Assembly: GCF_043951855.1 (NCBI RefSeq)
Contig: NZ_JBINJW010000007.1
Span: forward strand, 1 to 64,000
Direction of reading: 5' to 3'
Source of the DNA: Proteiniclasticum sp043951855
GTDB taxonomy: Bacteria > Bacillota > Clostridia > Clostridiales > Clostridiaceae
DNA length: 64,000 nt
The position numbers and the translations under genes were made by a program. Every line of letters starts with the position of its first letter. Positions within the stretch are counted from its first letter, which is position 1. Below are positions 25,557 to 34,958 of this stretch, in pieces. Under the pieces are notes generated by a model. The model saw only the letters and a program-made list of their open reading frames with translations, was not told the origin of the DNA and searched no databases.

Positions 25557-26531
25557 TCAGGGCTGCGCAGCGGTATAATGGTCTACAGCATAGCCGAATC
25601 CATCCAGAAAGAAGGTGGTGGCCTCTTCACTGATGTTCGCTCTGGGACAGATGAGGTCGAATCCGTGGTAGCAGCCCTTATAGAGCCTGAAGCTTACTGG
25701 AACACCGGCGTTTCTGAGATTCTCCATATAGGCTATGGTTTCATCTCTGAACGGTTCCAGGTCTCCCACAAAGGATAGTGCAGGAGGCAGAGCGGAATAA
25801 TCCCTAGCCAGGGAAGGAGCCGCGTAAACTGGGAGCACTTCCCCGTAAAGATCGCCCAGATAGCGCTTCCATGCAAAGGAATTGGTCTTCTGATTCCAGA
25901 TGGGTGCATTGTTCTCCTTTGCGGATTCTGTGGTCCCGGAAGGGTCGATCATGGGATAGAGGGGCATCTGAAACGCGATGTTCACTTCTTTCCTGTCTCT
26001 TGCATAAAGTGTAAGGGCTGCTGCAAGACCGCCTCCAGCGCTTTCACCACCCACCATGAGCTGATCCCTTCGGATGCCGAGCTCTTTTGCATGGTCCTTC
26101 ATGTAGAGAAGTGTAAGATGGGCATCCTCCAGAGCAGCTGGATAGGGCGCATCTATGGAGAGGCGATAATCCGGTGCGAGGATGACACAGGGCTTTGTAT
26201 CCATAAGTCTTTTGCAGGTGCCTGCACTCTGCTCCGGAATGCCCTGGGCATAGCCTCCCCCATGAAGCCAGAGTACACCCGGCACCAAGCGGCCTGGCTT
26301 TTCCATGGGCTCGTAGATGCAAAGACGTAGCCTGGAGCCGTTTTTACGAAGGAGATGCACTTCCTTCTTCTTCAGTCCTTTCTTTCCTCTTCCTTTCAGG
26401 AGGGAAGTGAGTCTTCTGGCCCGCTTCATGGACCGGAGAAAGCCTCCTTCACTTCTGCTCCTCATGAAAAGATCAAAAAGATAGCCTCTTCTTCTCAGCT
26501 GGGGATCAATCATTTCTCTGTTCACTTTCAT
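25557..26531 (-). CDS. alpha/beta-hydrolase esterase (hormone-sensitive-lipase type)
   Basis: 324-residue esterase. The oxyanion motif LWLHGGGYAQG at about residue 88, the nucleophile in GGESAGGGLA, an acid residue near GDLEPFRDE and the histidine in CYHGFD complete the catalytic triad of family IV esterases. No signal peptide, so cytoplasmic. AAGGAGC lies eight bases before the ATG. A CCTGATT/AATCAGG hairpin covers the stop codon region. The substrate is unknown, probably short-chain acyl esters. Confidence 0.88.
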   Translation of the reverse strand: MKVNREMIDPQLRRRGYLFDLFMRSRSEGGFLRSMKRARRLTSLLKGRGKKGLKKKEVHLLRKNGSRLRLCIYEPMEKPGRLVPGVLWLHGGGYAQGIPEQSAGTCKRLMDTKPCVILAPDYRLSIDAPYPAALEDAHLTLLYMKDHAKELGIRRDQLMVGGESAGGGLAAALTLYARDRKEVNIAFQMPLYPMIDPSGTTESAKENNAPIWNQKTNSFAWKRYLGDLYGEVLPVYAAPSLARDYSALPPALSFVGDLEPFRDETIAYMENLRNAGVPVSFRLYKGCYHGFDLICPRANISEEATTFFLDGFGYAVDHYTAAQP

Positions 26532-26623
26532 AGGAACTGCTCCTTTTCATAGCCGTGTGAGGCTGTTTCTTACTTCAGATGATATACTAGAAAGAAAGCG
26601 AAAACAATCGGAGGAAGCAGAAG

Positions 26624-26926
26624 ATGAGAGAATATATCTATGTGCTGAAACTGAAGCCGGAGTATCATGATGAAAAGAGCTGGACCGGAGAACATCATGA
26701 GATCATCCAGGACCACTTTAAGAGGCTGAAGAAGCTCTGTGAGGAAGGAGTTGTGGTCACAGCAGGAAAGACAGACGCTGTAGACGAGAATGGATTCGGG
26801 ATTGTGATCTTTCAGGCGGATAATGAGGAAGAAGCCCGAATATTCATGAAGAAGGATCCGGCAGTCATGAAGGGCATGATGACAGCGGAGGTGTTTCCCT
26901 ACAGAACCGCGCTGCTGAAGAAGTAA
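26624..26926 (+). CDS. YciI-like domain protein
   Basis: 100 residues with the dimeric ferredoxin-like YCII fold: REYIYVLKLKP at the start, HHEIIQDHFKRLKKLCEEGV, GFGIVIFQADNEEEARIFM and DPAVMKGMMTAEVFPYR. Family members have a His/Asp pair proposed to be catalytic (here His in the HHE segment and Asp in DPAV), but no agreed reaction. GGAGG precedes the ATG by nine bases. It is a single-gene unit between divergent esterase and convergent cls genes. Confidence 0.85.
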   Translation: MREYIYVLKLKPEYHDEKSWTGEHHEIIQDHFKRLKKLCEEGVVVTAGKTDAVDENGFGIVIFQADNEEEARIFMKKDPAVMKGMMTAEVFPYRTALLKK

Positions 26927-26943
26927 GGTTTCAGAAAAAAAGA

Positions 26944-27004
26944 AAAGACGCCCATGAAATTCCTGCCTGGTCATGAGCCAAGCGGAAACAACATGGGCGT
27001 CTTT
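26944..27004. terminator. bidirectional intrinsic terminator
   Basis: AAGACGCCCATG pairs with CATGGGCGTCTT across a loop of about 35 bases. The minus strand has a long T-rich tract (TTTTCTTTTTTT) after it. It serves the convergent YciI and cls genes. Confidence 0.8.
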
Positions 27005-27081
27005 GAGACGAATAAAACAGGTCCATGGTATGCATAAGGTGACAGTAAATGGGCACTTCCGGAATAAGGCGATCTGCCTTT

Positions 27082-28659
27082 CTAAAGAAGAGGGGCAATG
27101 GCTTTCAATATGATGCCGGTGGCTTTTCGGGTGAGCTTTTCCTTTTTCATGGTTTCTCTTGTCACCATCTTGCAATTTGGCAGAAGCTTCAGAAAATCCT
27201 CTTCGATTTCTCCGATGCAGTCCACACCATACATGTATGTGGCGCATTCAAAATGGTGATACAGACTGCGATAATCCAGGTTGATCGTACCCACGACGGC
27301 TTCCTTATGGTCCGCCACGAAGCTTTTGGCATGGACGAAACCGGGGCTATACTCATAGAGCCGGACACCGGCATCGATGAGGGCTCCGTAGTGCGTAAAG
27401 GCCAGAGCATAGGGCGTGAACTTGTCAGGGATTCCTGGCAGAATAATTCGGACGTCGACCCCACGCTTTGCAGCAAACATCAGGGCGTTTTCAAGCTCTC
27501 CGTCCAGAATGAGATAGGGTGTCATGATGTAGACATATTTCTGAGCCCGGTTCAGAATATCGATATAAACCTGTTCTCCCACTTTTTCACCATCCAGAGG
27601 CAGATCTCCGTAAGGAAGGACAAAGCCTTTTGCATCTTTCCTGGATTTTGTGGGGAAAGTCAGAGAATAGTCGAATTCCTTCGTTTTCTCTCTCAAGGAC
27701 CACATCTGCAGAAACATCAGGGTGAAATTTCTGACAGCATCTCCCTGAAGCATGATGGCTGTATCTTTCCAGTGCCCATACTTTTCGATTTCATTGATGT
27801 ATTCATCGGCCAGATTGACTCCGCCGTTAAAGGCGGTATGACCATCGATGACCAGAATCTTCCTGTGATCTCGATTATTGTAATGGGTGGAGACGAAAGG
27901 GGTGATGGGCGCAAAAACTCTGCACTGGATGCCCAGTTCCTCCAGGCGCTTGGGATAATCACTGGGTAGAGTGGAAAACTCACAGGTGCCATCGTACATG
28001 ACACGCACATCAACACCCTCAGCGGCTTTTCTGGCCAGTACTTGAAGGATCTGACCCCACATTCTTCCTTCCTGAATAATAAAATACTCGAGGAAAATGA
28101 AGTGCTTTGCCTGCTCCAGCTGAAAAAGCACTTCTTTGAACTTGTCCTCTCCAAGGGGAAAATAGGTTACTTCTGTGTTGCCGTGAACGGGATAGCAGCC
28201 GCTTCGCGCGACATATCTGGACAGGGAGGCAGCACCTGGACTGGCGAAATGCAGATCATCAGAGATTTTTTTGTTCTGTGGAATCTTGTCTCTTGTCTCC
28301 TCAACAGACTTTGTAGTTCTGGATTTCAGCGTGCGATGACCGATGTCCCTCTGCGTATACAGATAAAAGAGTGCACCGAAAATCGGCAGCAGCATGATGA
28401 TGATCAGCCAGGTGATCTTTCCGGTGGGATCCAGACGGGAATTCAGAAGGTATAATACCATGAGCAGCGTAAAAAGGAATGTACCACCATAGATCTCAGG
28501 CAGGAAATTTTCAAACCACCTGAACAGGCTGAACAGCAGGAAGAGCTGAAGCAGAAACAGGACCAGGATAATGCCTAGTCTACTGAAAATCGTTGAAAAA
28601 ATTCCTTTTCGTCCCTGTTCCACCAGGTGAATGCCCATACCTTCGTTTTCATTTATCAT
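27082..28659 (-). CDS. cls: cardiolipin synthase
   Basis: 525-residue membrane enzyme that joins two phosphatidylglycerols to cardiolipin. Two hydrophobic helices lie near residues 20-60 and a third near 80-95. Two phospholipase D motifs follow: HRKILVIDG preceded by THYNNRD, and HAKSFVADHKEAVVGTINLD. Both HxK histidines are intact. AGGTGAT precedes the ATG. It stands alone and is followed by a bidirectional terminator. Confidence 0.94.
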   Translation of the reverse strand: MINENEGMGIHLVEQGRKGIFSTIFSRLGIILVLFLLQLFLLFSLFRWFENFLPEIYGGTFLFTLLMVLYLLNSRLDPTGKITWLIIIMLLPIFGALFYLYTQRDIGHRTLKSRTTKSVEETRDKIPQNKKISDDLHFASPGAASLSRYVARSGCYPVHGNTEVTYFPLGEDKFKEVLFQLEQAKHFIFLEYFIIQEGRMWGQILQVLARKAAEGVDVRVMYDGTCEFSTLPSDYPKRLEELGIQCRVFAPITPFVSTHYNNRDHRKILVIDGHTAFNGGVNLADEYINEIEKYGHWKDTAIMLQGDAVRNFTLMFLQMWSLREKTKEFDYSLTFPTKSRKDAKGFVLPYGDLPLDGEKVGEQVYIDILNRAQKYVYIMTPYLILDGELENALMFAAKRGVDVRIILPGIPDKFTPYALAFTHYGALIDAGVRLYEYSPGFVHAKSFVADHKEAVVGTINLDYRSLYHHFECATYMYGVDCIGEIEEDFLKLLPNCKMVTRETMKKEKLTRKATGIILKAIAPLL

Positions 28660-28769
28660 AATATCACCTTCTTTGTATAGAATTAAAATCGTACTTCTAG
28701 ATTACCACATTATCCGATTCAGTTTAGAGTTCCTGTTGAAGAAGGTGACTCCATAGAAAGAATGCAAGT

Positions 28770-30155
28770 TCATTTTTTAAGTTTCAGTATGATTTTCAGT
28801 CCTCCCTGAGGGCTGTTTAGCACATCAATGCTTCCTTCATGTGCAAGGATGATGTCCTTTGCGATGGCCAATCCAAGACCGCTTCCTTCACTCCTTTTCT
28901 TTGTGTGCGTTCCGCGGTAGTATCTTGTGAATAGTCTGGGCAGCTCCTCTGGATCCACACCTATGCCATCATCTTCAATGGTGAGGGTTACCCAGTGGGG
29001 ATCAACAGCTTCCAGATGAACCAGAACGGACACAGGCTTCTCATTGTGCACAATGGCGTTGTGAATGAGGTTCAGCAGCACTCTCTTGAACAGCCTTCGG
29101 TCCAATGACAGATGGACTTCTTGTGCTGTATGTGTGAAGGATAAATCCAGTTCGTTGAACTTCGTGTTCAGCACATCAATGAGAATGGTCTTAATTTCGG
29201 TAATCAGATCCACGGACTCTAAATGCAAGGGCAGCTGATGATGCTTCAGTCTCATGGCGAGATTCAGATCGTTCAGAAGATTTTCTATGTACGTTCCTTT
29301 TTCCAGGATGATGTTTCTGTATTTTTCACGCTCTTCAGCGCTCAGAAGGTATTCGGAATCGCCAAGAAGATCTCCATACCCGATGATGGAGGTCAATGGG
29401 GTCTTGATGTCATGGGACAGGTTAGAGATCCACTCTTCTCTTGTGACCTCTGCCAGAGCTCTTTCCTGATTGGATGTTTCAAGCTGGGTGGAAAGGGTAT
29501 TCAAGGCTATCTCCACGGTCTCAAAAATACCTTTTCCGGATTCATCTGTCTCATAGTAGCCCTTTGACAATCGGATGATTCGATTCCCTATGAGGTTCAC
29601 GGGCTGACTGATCCGGAGTGCGTAGATATAGCTGATGAAAAGGAGCAGAATGAGATTCATGCCGACAAGCCAGATGGGATTATAGGCCAGGTCCACCAGA
29701 TCCACGTTGTAGGTGTACTGCTTTCTGCTTACTACATCCGGATCCATGAACAGCAGAAAGGTGTAGTCTCTGTCATCGATTTTCTGTGCACTGATGAAAG
29801 CGGTTGTGGATGGACTCTCATAGAGGCGGATCAGCTCTTCAGGGCTGTAGGAATTCTGTGTGTCTCTGAAATGGTTGTTTAACTGAAGAACCTCCTTCAG
29901 TTCCTGATCGATGAGCTGAAATCCGATTCCTTCGTTTTCGAGATAGATAGCCAGATCGGGATCCGCAACGATTTCGGAGGAGGCGTCCGCGTATATACCT
30001 TCCGTAATTCGGTTCATATAGGGATCGGGATTGAAATGGTAAAGCTCCTCATTCTGGTAGACTGAGTTACTCATGTACAGCACGTTGATCAGCACGAGAA
30101 TAAGCGCAGCGATAAAAAAGGAAACAGCATAATGAATCATGATTCTACGCTTCAT
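28770..30155 (-). CDS. sensor histidine kinase
   Basis: 461 residues. A first helix (about residues 7-27), an extracytoplasmic sensor of about 130 residues, a second helix near 165-185 and a HAMP region lead to the H-box NLSHDIKTPLTSIIGYGD. The N-box (LLNLIHNAIVHNEKP), G1 (EDDGIGVD) and G2 (GSGLGLAIAKDI) of the ATPase domain are all present. The start MKRRIMIHY at 30155 follows GGAGGAAGT and overlaps the response regulator end by 11 bases. The signal is unknown; the order regulator-kinase is the usual OmpR-type pair. Confidence 0.92.
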   Translation of the reverse strand: MKRRIMIHYAVSFFIAALILVLINVLYMSNSVYQNEELYHFNPDPYMNRITEGIYADASSEIVADPDLAIYLENEGIGFQLIDQELKEVLQLNNHFRDTQNSYSPEELIRLYESPSTTAFISAQKIDDRDYTFLLFMDPDVVSRKQYTYNVDLVDLAYNPIWLVGMNLILLLFISYIYALRISQPVNLIGNRIIRLSKGYYETDESGKGIFETVEIALNTLSTQLETSNQERALAEVTREEWISNLSHDIKTPLTSIIGYGDLLGDSEYLLSAEEREKYRNIILEKGTYIENLLNDLNLAMRLKHHQLPLHLESVDLITEIKTILIDVLNTKFNELDLSFTHTAQEVHLSLDRRLFKRVLLNLIHNAIVHNEKPVSVLVHLEAVDPHWVTLTIEDDGIGVDPEELPRLFTRYYRGTHTKKRSEGSGLGLAIAKDIILAHEGSIDVLNSPQGGLKIILKLKK

Positions 30156-30885
30156 ACTTCCTCCGATCCAGGACAAATTTATAGCCTAAGCCGATGACAG
30201 TCTGAATCCACTTTGGCTTCGATGGATCTTCTTCAATCTTCAGACGGATTTTTCTGATGTGCACGGAAATGGTATTGTCGAATCCTATGAAATCTTCCTC
30301 CCATACATCCCGGCAGATCATTTCCTTGCTGAGGATGCGATTCGGATTTTCAATGAAATAGAGCAGCAGCTTCAGTTCCTTTGCTGTAAAATCAAGCAGC
30401 TGACCTTTCTTCCAGACCTCTCCAGCATCCGGGTCTACGCAAAGATCACCGAAACAGTGTTTTTCTTTTCTCTGCGGTTCATGTTCCGGAATTGGATTTG
30501 CACTCAGATGTTTCAGTCTTGCTTTGACACGGTAGGCAACCTCTTTGGGGCTGAATGGCTTTGTGATGTAGTCTTCAGCCCCTAGGGCAAATCCCAAGAG
30601 GCGATCCATTTCTTCATCTTTTGCGGAGATGAAAAGAATCAGCGTGGACTTTATTTTCTGAAAGGCACCAAACAGTTCAAATCCGTCTCCGTCTGGAAGC
30701 ATAATGTCCAGAAGCACCAGATCAGGATGGATTCTTTTAAATGTATCCAGGCCGCTCTGGGCCGTAGATGCTGTAAAAATATGCTCGAATCCTTCTCGCT
30801 TTAATACAGCTGATAAGAGATCGGCGATTTCCTCTTCATCATCGATGATGAGTATTACGGGTTGTTCTTTTCTCTGCATCATCAT
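30145..30885 (-). CDS. OmpR-family response regulator
   Basis: 246 residues. The receiver domain has ILIIDDEEEIADL and the phosphate acceptor Asp in LVLLDIMLPDGDG, with Lys in EDYITKPFSPKEV. The C-terminal winged helix contains LLDFTAKELKLLLYF and GFDNTISVHIRKIRLKIEED, as in OmpR/PhoB. GAGGAGTGAA precedes the ATG at 30885. Nearby candidate targets are the divergent seven-helix gene at 31052 and cls, but no operator was identified. Confidence 0.93.
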   Translation of the reverse strand: MMMQRKEQPVILIIDDEEEIADLLSAVLKREGFEHIFTASTAQSGLDTFKRIHPDLVLLDIMLPDGDGFELFGAFQKIKSTLILFISAKDEEMDRLLGFALGAEDYITKPFSPKEVAYRVKARLKHLSANPIPEHEPQRKEKHCFGDLCVDPDAGEVWKKGQLLDFTAKELKLLLYFIENPNRILSKEMICRDVWEEDFIGFDNTISVHIRKIRLKIEEDPSKPKWIQTVIGLGYKFVLDRRKYEA

Positions 30886-31051
30886 TTCACTCCTCGTATT
30901 TTTCTGCAATTCTATCATACCCTTTTTTCATCCCCTCTAAACAGAAATATGGAGATTTAAGATGGATTTATGACAGGCGTAACGTGAGCTTCACCATGGG
31001 ATAGTATACTGATGCTGTTGTCACAAAAGTATACCTACGAAGGAGAATACC

Positions 31052-31741
31052 ATGCAGGCTATTATGGAACCAATTTTTCATGTCAGTTATCTGTCCAGCG
31101 TAATCATCATTGGAATGATCATGCTCATAAAGTCCGAAAAGAATCCGTATTTCAGATGGTTTGGCATCATGGCGATCACCCTGGGCTTTGGGGATGCGTT
31201 TCACCTGATTCCAAGAATCATAGCACTTTGGACCACAGGCTTTGAAAGCCATGCGATATCACTGGGGTTCGGCAAGTTCGTCACCTCCGTCACCATGACG
31301 ATTTTTTATCTGATTCTGTACAAGCTCTGGAAAATCAGATATGAGGTCAGGAATGCACATAGACTGGATATCGGGATGTGGAGTCTTGCCACACTCCGGG
31401 TCGCTCTTTGCTTCTTTCCTCAGAATCAGTGGTTTGTCTATAACCCACCCGTCTCATGGGGGATTTACCGTAATATTCCATTTGCTGTCATGGGGATCAT
31501 CATGATCATACTGTATTACAGAAAAGGGAAAGAACGAAAAGACAAGGAAGCGCTGAAGATCAGTGCGGCAATTATCCTGTCATTCGGGTTCTATATTCCC
31601 GTGGTGCTCTGGGCACAGGTGAATATGCTCATCGGTATGCTGATGATTCCCAAGACGCTGGCCTATCTTTGGATTGTGTTTATCGGCTATGCTCAGTTCA
31701 GGAAAGAAGTTAAGCCGGACGCCCAGAAAATTGCATCCTGA
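31052..31741 (+). CDS. seven-helix membrane protein, unknown function
   Basis: 229 residues with seven evenly spaced hydrophobic segments and little soluble sequence. Features include FRWFGIMAITLGFGDAFHLI in the second helix and QNQWFVYNPPVSWGIYRNIP before the fifth. I do not recognise the family beyond a generic 7TM layout. GAAGGAGAATACC precedes the ATG. It is divergent from the two-component system with about 165 bases between, so regulation by that system is possible. Confidence 0.75.
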   Translation: MQAIMEPIFHVSYLSSVIIIGMIMLIKSEKNPYFRWFGIMAITLGFGDAFHLIPRIIALWTTGFESHAISLGFGKFVTSVTMTIFYLILYKLWKIRYEVRNAHRLDIGMWSLATLRVALCFFPQNQWFVYNPPVSWGIYRNIPFAVMGIIMIILYYRKGKERKDKEALKISAAIILSFGFYIPVVLWAQVNMLIGMLMIPKTLAYLWIVFIGYAQFRKEVKPDAQKIAS

Positions 31742-31845
31742 CCGCACAAGTCACACCGTTCTCTTCTGGCTTTCATGCAAGAGGATTCCTGTGAAAGAGA
31801 TGCAGAGACAGAAAGTGCACTTCACAATGAATCAGTCAAAGAACA

Positions 31846-31892
31846 GAAAACACCTCCGCGTTTTATGGAAACTTACGCGGAGGTGTTTTCTG
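31846..31892. terminator. bidirectional intrinsic terminator
   Basis: A perfect 15-bp stem (31846-31860 with 31876-31890); the plus side continues into TGTTTTG and the minus side into TGTTC after the stem-end TTTTC. It lies between convergent genes. Confidence 0.85.
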
Positions 31893-31963
31893 TTTTGTCA
31901 CTTCAGGGTGTGTCAGGTTCGCCGGAAAGAGCTTTTCTGGTTTTCTATAGACGAGCGCTTCCT

Positions 31964-33319
31964 TTACCGGATGCCCACAGGTATAAGGCTGTCATTACTT
32001 TCCATGATCTCCTCCAGATTCAGAGACTCCAGTCCGCTCTGATTTCTGAGGCTGGCATCAAAGAATTCCAGGAGAAGCTTCTTCTGGAGAGAAATGGCTT
32101 CTCTGCCACCCATGTCACCGGAGAATCCGACATACTTGGCCAGAGGGGAGTACATGTAGGCCATGGAGAAGTCCACATGGTTGGTCTTGTTCATCTGCAG
32201 GAAGGTTCCTTTCTCCGAGGCGTAAAGCAGAGCGCCTAGCGCCACGTTGTTTGGCCCCTGACTCCACTGCTCACTTCGGATGAAGAGGGCAGGTATGGAA
32301 AGTCCCTGGCTGAGCACTTCCTTGTCCAGAGGATTCACCCAGGCATCCAGTCCCAGAAGGGCTTTGATGCGGTCGTCTTTCAGCGCTGCATGAACATCAC
32401 CGCCACCGCCGGTGGAGTGCCCCATGACGCCGATGGAGGACAGATCCATCCGGTTTCTGAAGGTTTCATCTTCGCTGTTTCTCTTCTCCAGATCATTCAG
32501 CACACTGATGACGTCTTCTCCATAGGTTGTCACCAGAAGATTGGATGCTTCTGCAAAGCGCTCCTCACCGTATTCTCCTGGAAGGGCATCAGGATCCAGA
32601 TAGGCCACGGTTCCGTCAGGCAGTCTCACAGCCTGGGATCCGTAGGTATGGTCGATGGAGACGGCGATGAATCCGTTTGAAGCCAGCTCTTCCGCAAAGT
32701 CCGTATGAAGCTCTCTGAAACCCTGCCATCCATGGGAAATGATGACGACAGGGTAGCTTTCTCTTTCTTCGCTTAAGGGTGCACTCAGGTAGGAATTAGA
32801 CTTCATGTCTGCCGTATGATCCAGCATGAAGAAGGGGAAGCGAAAGCTACTTGCCAGCTGCCTGGTGAGGACAGTGCCTTCTGTGATCCATCTTGCTTTT
32901 TCATAGCCTGTCGTCTCCTCCGCTGGATACCAGATCTGATACTTGATTCTTCTGAAGTCCTCCGCTTCTTCCGTGTAGTGTTCCGCTCGGGAACGGTCTT
33001 CCAGATCGTAGATTCTGGTTCCGATCGCAAAAGGACCGGTGGGAAGAGGAAGGGCATCCTTCGGAAAAGAGACGAGAGAAATAATGGACAGTATGATGAG
33101 GAAAAGTCCCATGCCGATCATCCATCTTCCACCTCGTGCACCGATTTCCACTCCCCTCCAGTGATGGAGTGCAGAAAGGATGAAGTAGAGGGCTATGGTG
33201 AGATAAAGGGGATACAGCTGCCATCTGGGTTTCATGATGAAGAGCTGGAGAACAAGGAGGAGAATCAGAAGAAGGCCTATGATTTTCCATTTTTCAAGAA
33301 GAAACGTCAGCGTGTTCAT
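31964..33319 (-). CDS. membrane-anchored alpha/beta-hydrolase, PAF-acetylhydrolase type
   Basis: 451 residues. Three or four hydrophobic helices fill residues 1-100. The hydrolase domain follows, with VVIISHGWQGFRELHTDFAE, the nucleophile in GVMGHSTGGGGD and an acid residue in LGLDAWV. The layout matches platelet-activating-factor acetylhydrolase-like lipases. The ATG at 33319 overlaps the TGA of the lipocalin gene (ATGA), so the two are translated together; a shared lipid substrate or carrier relation is a fair inference. Confidence 0.85.
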   Translation of the reverse strand: MNTLTFLLEKWKIIGLLLILLLVLQLFIMKPRWQLYPLYLTIALYFILSALHHWRGVEIGARGGRWMIGMGLFLIILSIISLVSFPKDALPLPTGPFAIGTRIYDLEDRSRAEHYTEEAEDFRRIKYQIWYPAEETTGYEKARWITEGTVLTRQLASSFRFPFFMLDHTADMKSNSYLSAPLSEERESYPVVIISHGWQGFRELHTDFAEELASNGFIAVSIDHTYGSQAVRLPDGTVAYLDPDALPGEYGEERFAEASNLLVTTYGEDVISVLNDLEKRNSEDETFRNRMDLSSIGVMGHSTGGGGDVHAALKDDRIKALLGLDAWVNPLDKEVLSQGLSIPALFIRSEQWSQGPNNVALGALLYASEKGTFLQMNKTNHVDFSMAYMYSPLAKYVGFSGDMGGREAISLQKKLLLEFFDASLRNQSGLESLNLEEIMESNDSLIPVGIR

Positions 33320-33801
33320 GATGCATCCTGCCCTTTCTGGTTTGTCTTTCTGATGTTCTCCACGGGAAACCCATGGTGCTTCAGAAAGCGAAGGATTTCC
33401 ATGAGATCTTCTTTTCTCATCTGGGGTGTTCTGGACAGAATCCACAGACTGCTTTTCTTCTCCCCCATGACCACAGCATAGCGGTAATCCTCAGCCAGTC
33501 TGATGACGTTATAGTCCCCTTTGAAGGGCCAGAAGAACTGCACATGCAGGCCTCCGGTGCATGCTTTGTCTCTTGGCCAGGCTTTTCCCTTGATGCCTCT
33601 TTTCTTTCCGTTCTTATAGCCTTTGTTCTCCACACGGATCTTTCCGTCATTCCCCATGCGATAGGTTGCCGTGACATGCGTAAGACCCATTTGGCCTCTG
33701 GCTGGCAGCTTTCCGATTTCATACCATAGCCCCAGATATTTATGAAGATCCAGGCTGCACAGAAGAGGAATCTTATTTGTATCCTGTATTTTTCTCTTCA
33801 C
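33316..33801 (-). CDS. Blc-like lipocalin without signal peptide
   Basis: About 161 residues. LDLHKYLGLWYEIGKLP is the lipocalin GxW motif, and THVTATYRMGNDGKIRVENKG, VQFFWPFKGDYNVIRLAEDY and LWILSRTPQM continue the Blc/apolipoprotein D pattern. Bacterial Blc proteins are normally outer-membrane lipoproteins; here there is neither a signal peptide nor a lipobox, so it is probably cytoplasmic. The start is a GTG at 33801 after GGAAGGTG; another GTG at 33810 is possible. It is first in a two-gene unit with the hydrolase. Confidence 0.85.
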   Translation of the reverse strand: MKRKIQDTNKIPLLCSLDLHKYLGLWYEIGKLPARGQMGLTHVTATYRMGNDGKIRVENKGYKNGKKRGIKGKAWPRDKACTGGLHVQFFWPFKGDYNVIRLAEDYRYAVVMGEKKSSLWILSRTPQMRKEDLMEILRFLKHHGFPVENIRKTNQKGQDAS

Positions 33802-34078
33802 TGATTTCACCTTCCTTGTATATTGAACTGCTTATGAAATTCTATAGGATATTTTCTTCATGTTACCACAAAATAATGACGAGGAAATGAAATATGGGAG
33901 AATCATTTCAGATTGCAGTGAACCCGGTTTTCATTGTATCTCATAGGAAAACATATTATAATTTCAATATAGAAAGAATAAATAAATTAAATGGAGTATA
34001 GTTCTATTAACGTAATACGCTCACGTAAATATCATAATAGATATAGCGTGTTTTCAGTATAGAAAAGGTGGGTGAAAA

Positions 34079-34957
34079 ATGGAGAAGAACAACAGAATCT
34101 TTAAGGGCATACTGATTCTTGCTGCAGTGCTGGTTCTTGCAGGATCGGGTAGCTTATATTACTTCAGGCTGGATACGCCTGTTTTCTTTTCGCATTACTA
34201 TGATCTCAGGGTCCAGCGGGAGAATATGTATGCGGAGGACATTGTGCTGAGGTATGTCACCAACGCCTACGACAGAAGAGTCGTTACAGCAGTGGAGATC
34301 CCGGAGATGCCGGGCGTTGCGCTATGGGCATCGGAAGGGGAGCAGGCGCAGTTTCAGTGGGAAATGGATGAGAAAAGCATCCCGGGTGAAATCATTGGAA
34401 GATACAGCGTCCGAAAAGTATATGTGCGAAACTTCTCCATTCCGGAAGAGGTGGAGGTGGATGGAAAAGTCATCCGAAAACTGAAGGTGCAGTTTGATGA
34501 TGGCAGCGAAATGATGGTGGATATCGGAGAGCTTCATCTGTATGAGCATCAGCGGAAGGAGGAAGAAAGTCCCTATGAACATGTCTCTTCTTCCGGATCC
34601 TCCGATGGTACTTCACTGACGGTCTATAGAATCCTTGAGGAGCTCACCCTCACGGAGGCGAAGAGTTTTCTGGCGGAAAAGCTGAAGGATCGTCTGGACT
34701 GGAGAATCGACGAGAAAGTGCCAGAGGAAGCCGTGGGTCATGTCTATGGAGAAAGAAGCATCCTGAATGTATCCTCTGAAGTTCTGGCTGGAGAGAATAT
34801 ACAGGACGCCTATGCGGTTTTTGATGTCCAACCGGTGCTCACCTTTATCGATGGAGAAGGGAAGCTCTATACTCAGAGATTTTATAATATGAGAAGCCAA
34901 GAGGAAAACTACAGCTTTTCGGGGCTTCGGGCGTTCATCCGAGAAAGGGGGAGATGA
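34079..34957 (+). CDS. membrane-anchored extracellular protein, unknown
   Basis: 292 residues. One N-terminal helix (about residues 10-28) anchors a large external domain rich in beta-type sequence, with many Glu and Val residues. No known motif was found. AGGTGGGTGA precedes the ATG. It starts a run of four same-strand genes with short gaps, each predicted to sit in the membrane, suggesting one envelope-related operon. The AT-rich leader 33811-34078 has an ACGCT/AGCGT dyad near 34018-34051. Confidence 0.65.
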   Translation: MEKNNRIFKGILILAAVLVLAGSGSLYYFRLDTPVFFSHYYDLRVQRENMYAEDIVLRYVTNAYDRRVVTAVEIPEMPGVALWASEGEQAQFQWEMDEKSIPGEIIGRYSVRKVYVRNFSIPEEVEVDGKVIRKLKVQFDDGSEMMVDIGELHLYEHQRKEEESPYEHVSSSGSSDGTSLTVYRILEELTLTEAKSFLAEKLKDRLDWRIDEKVPEEAVGHVYGERSILNVSSEVLAGENIQDAYAVFDVQPVLTFIDGEGKLYTQRFYNMRSQEENYSFSGLRAFIRERGR

Positions 34958-34958
34958 G

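Noticed and set aside
27049..27969. A 306-codon plus-strand frame
   Set aside because: It lies wholly opposite cardiolipin synthase, which has both HxK motifs; a codon-structure shadow.
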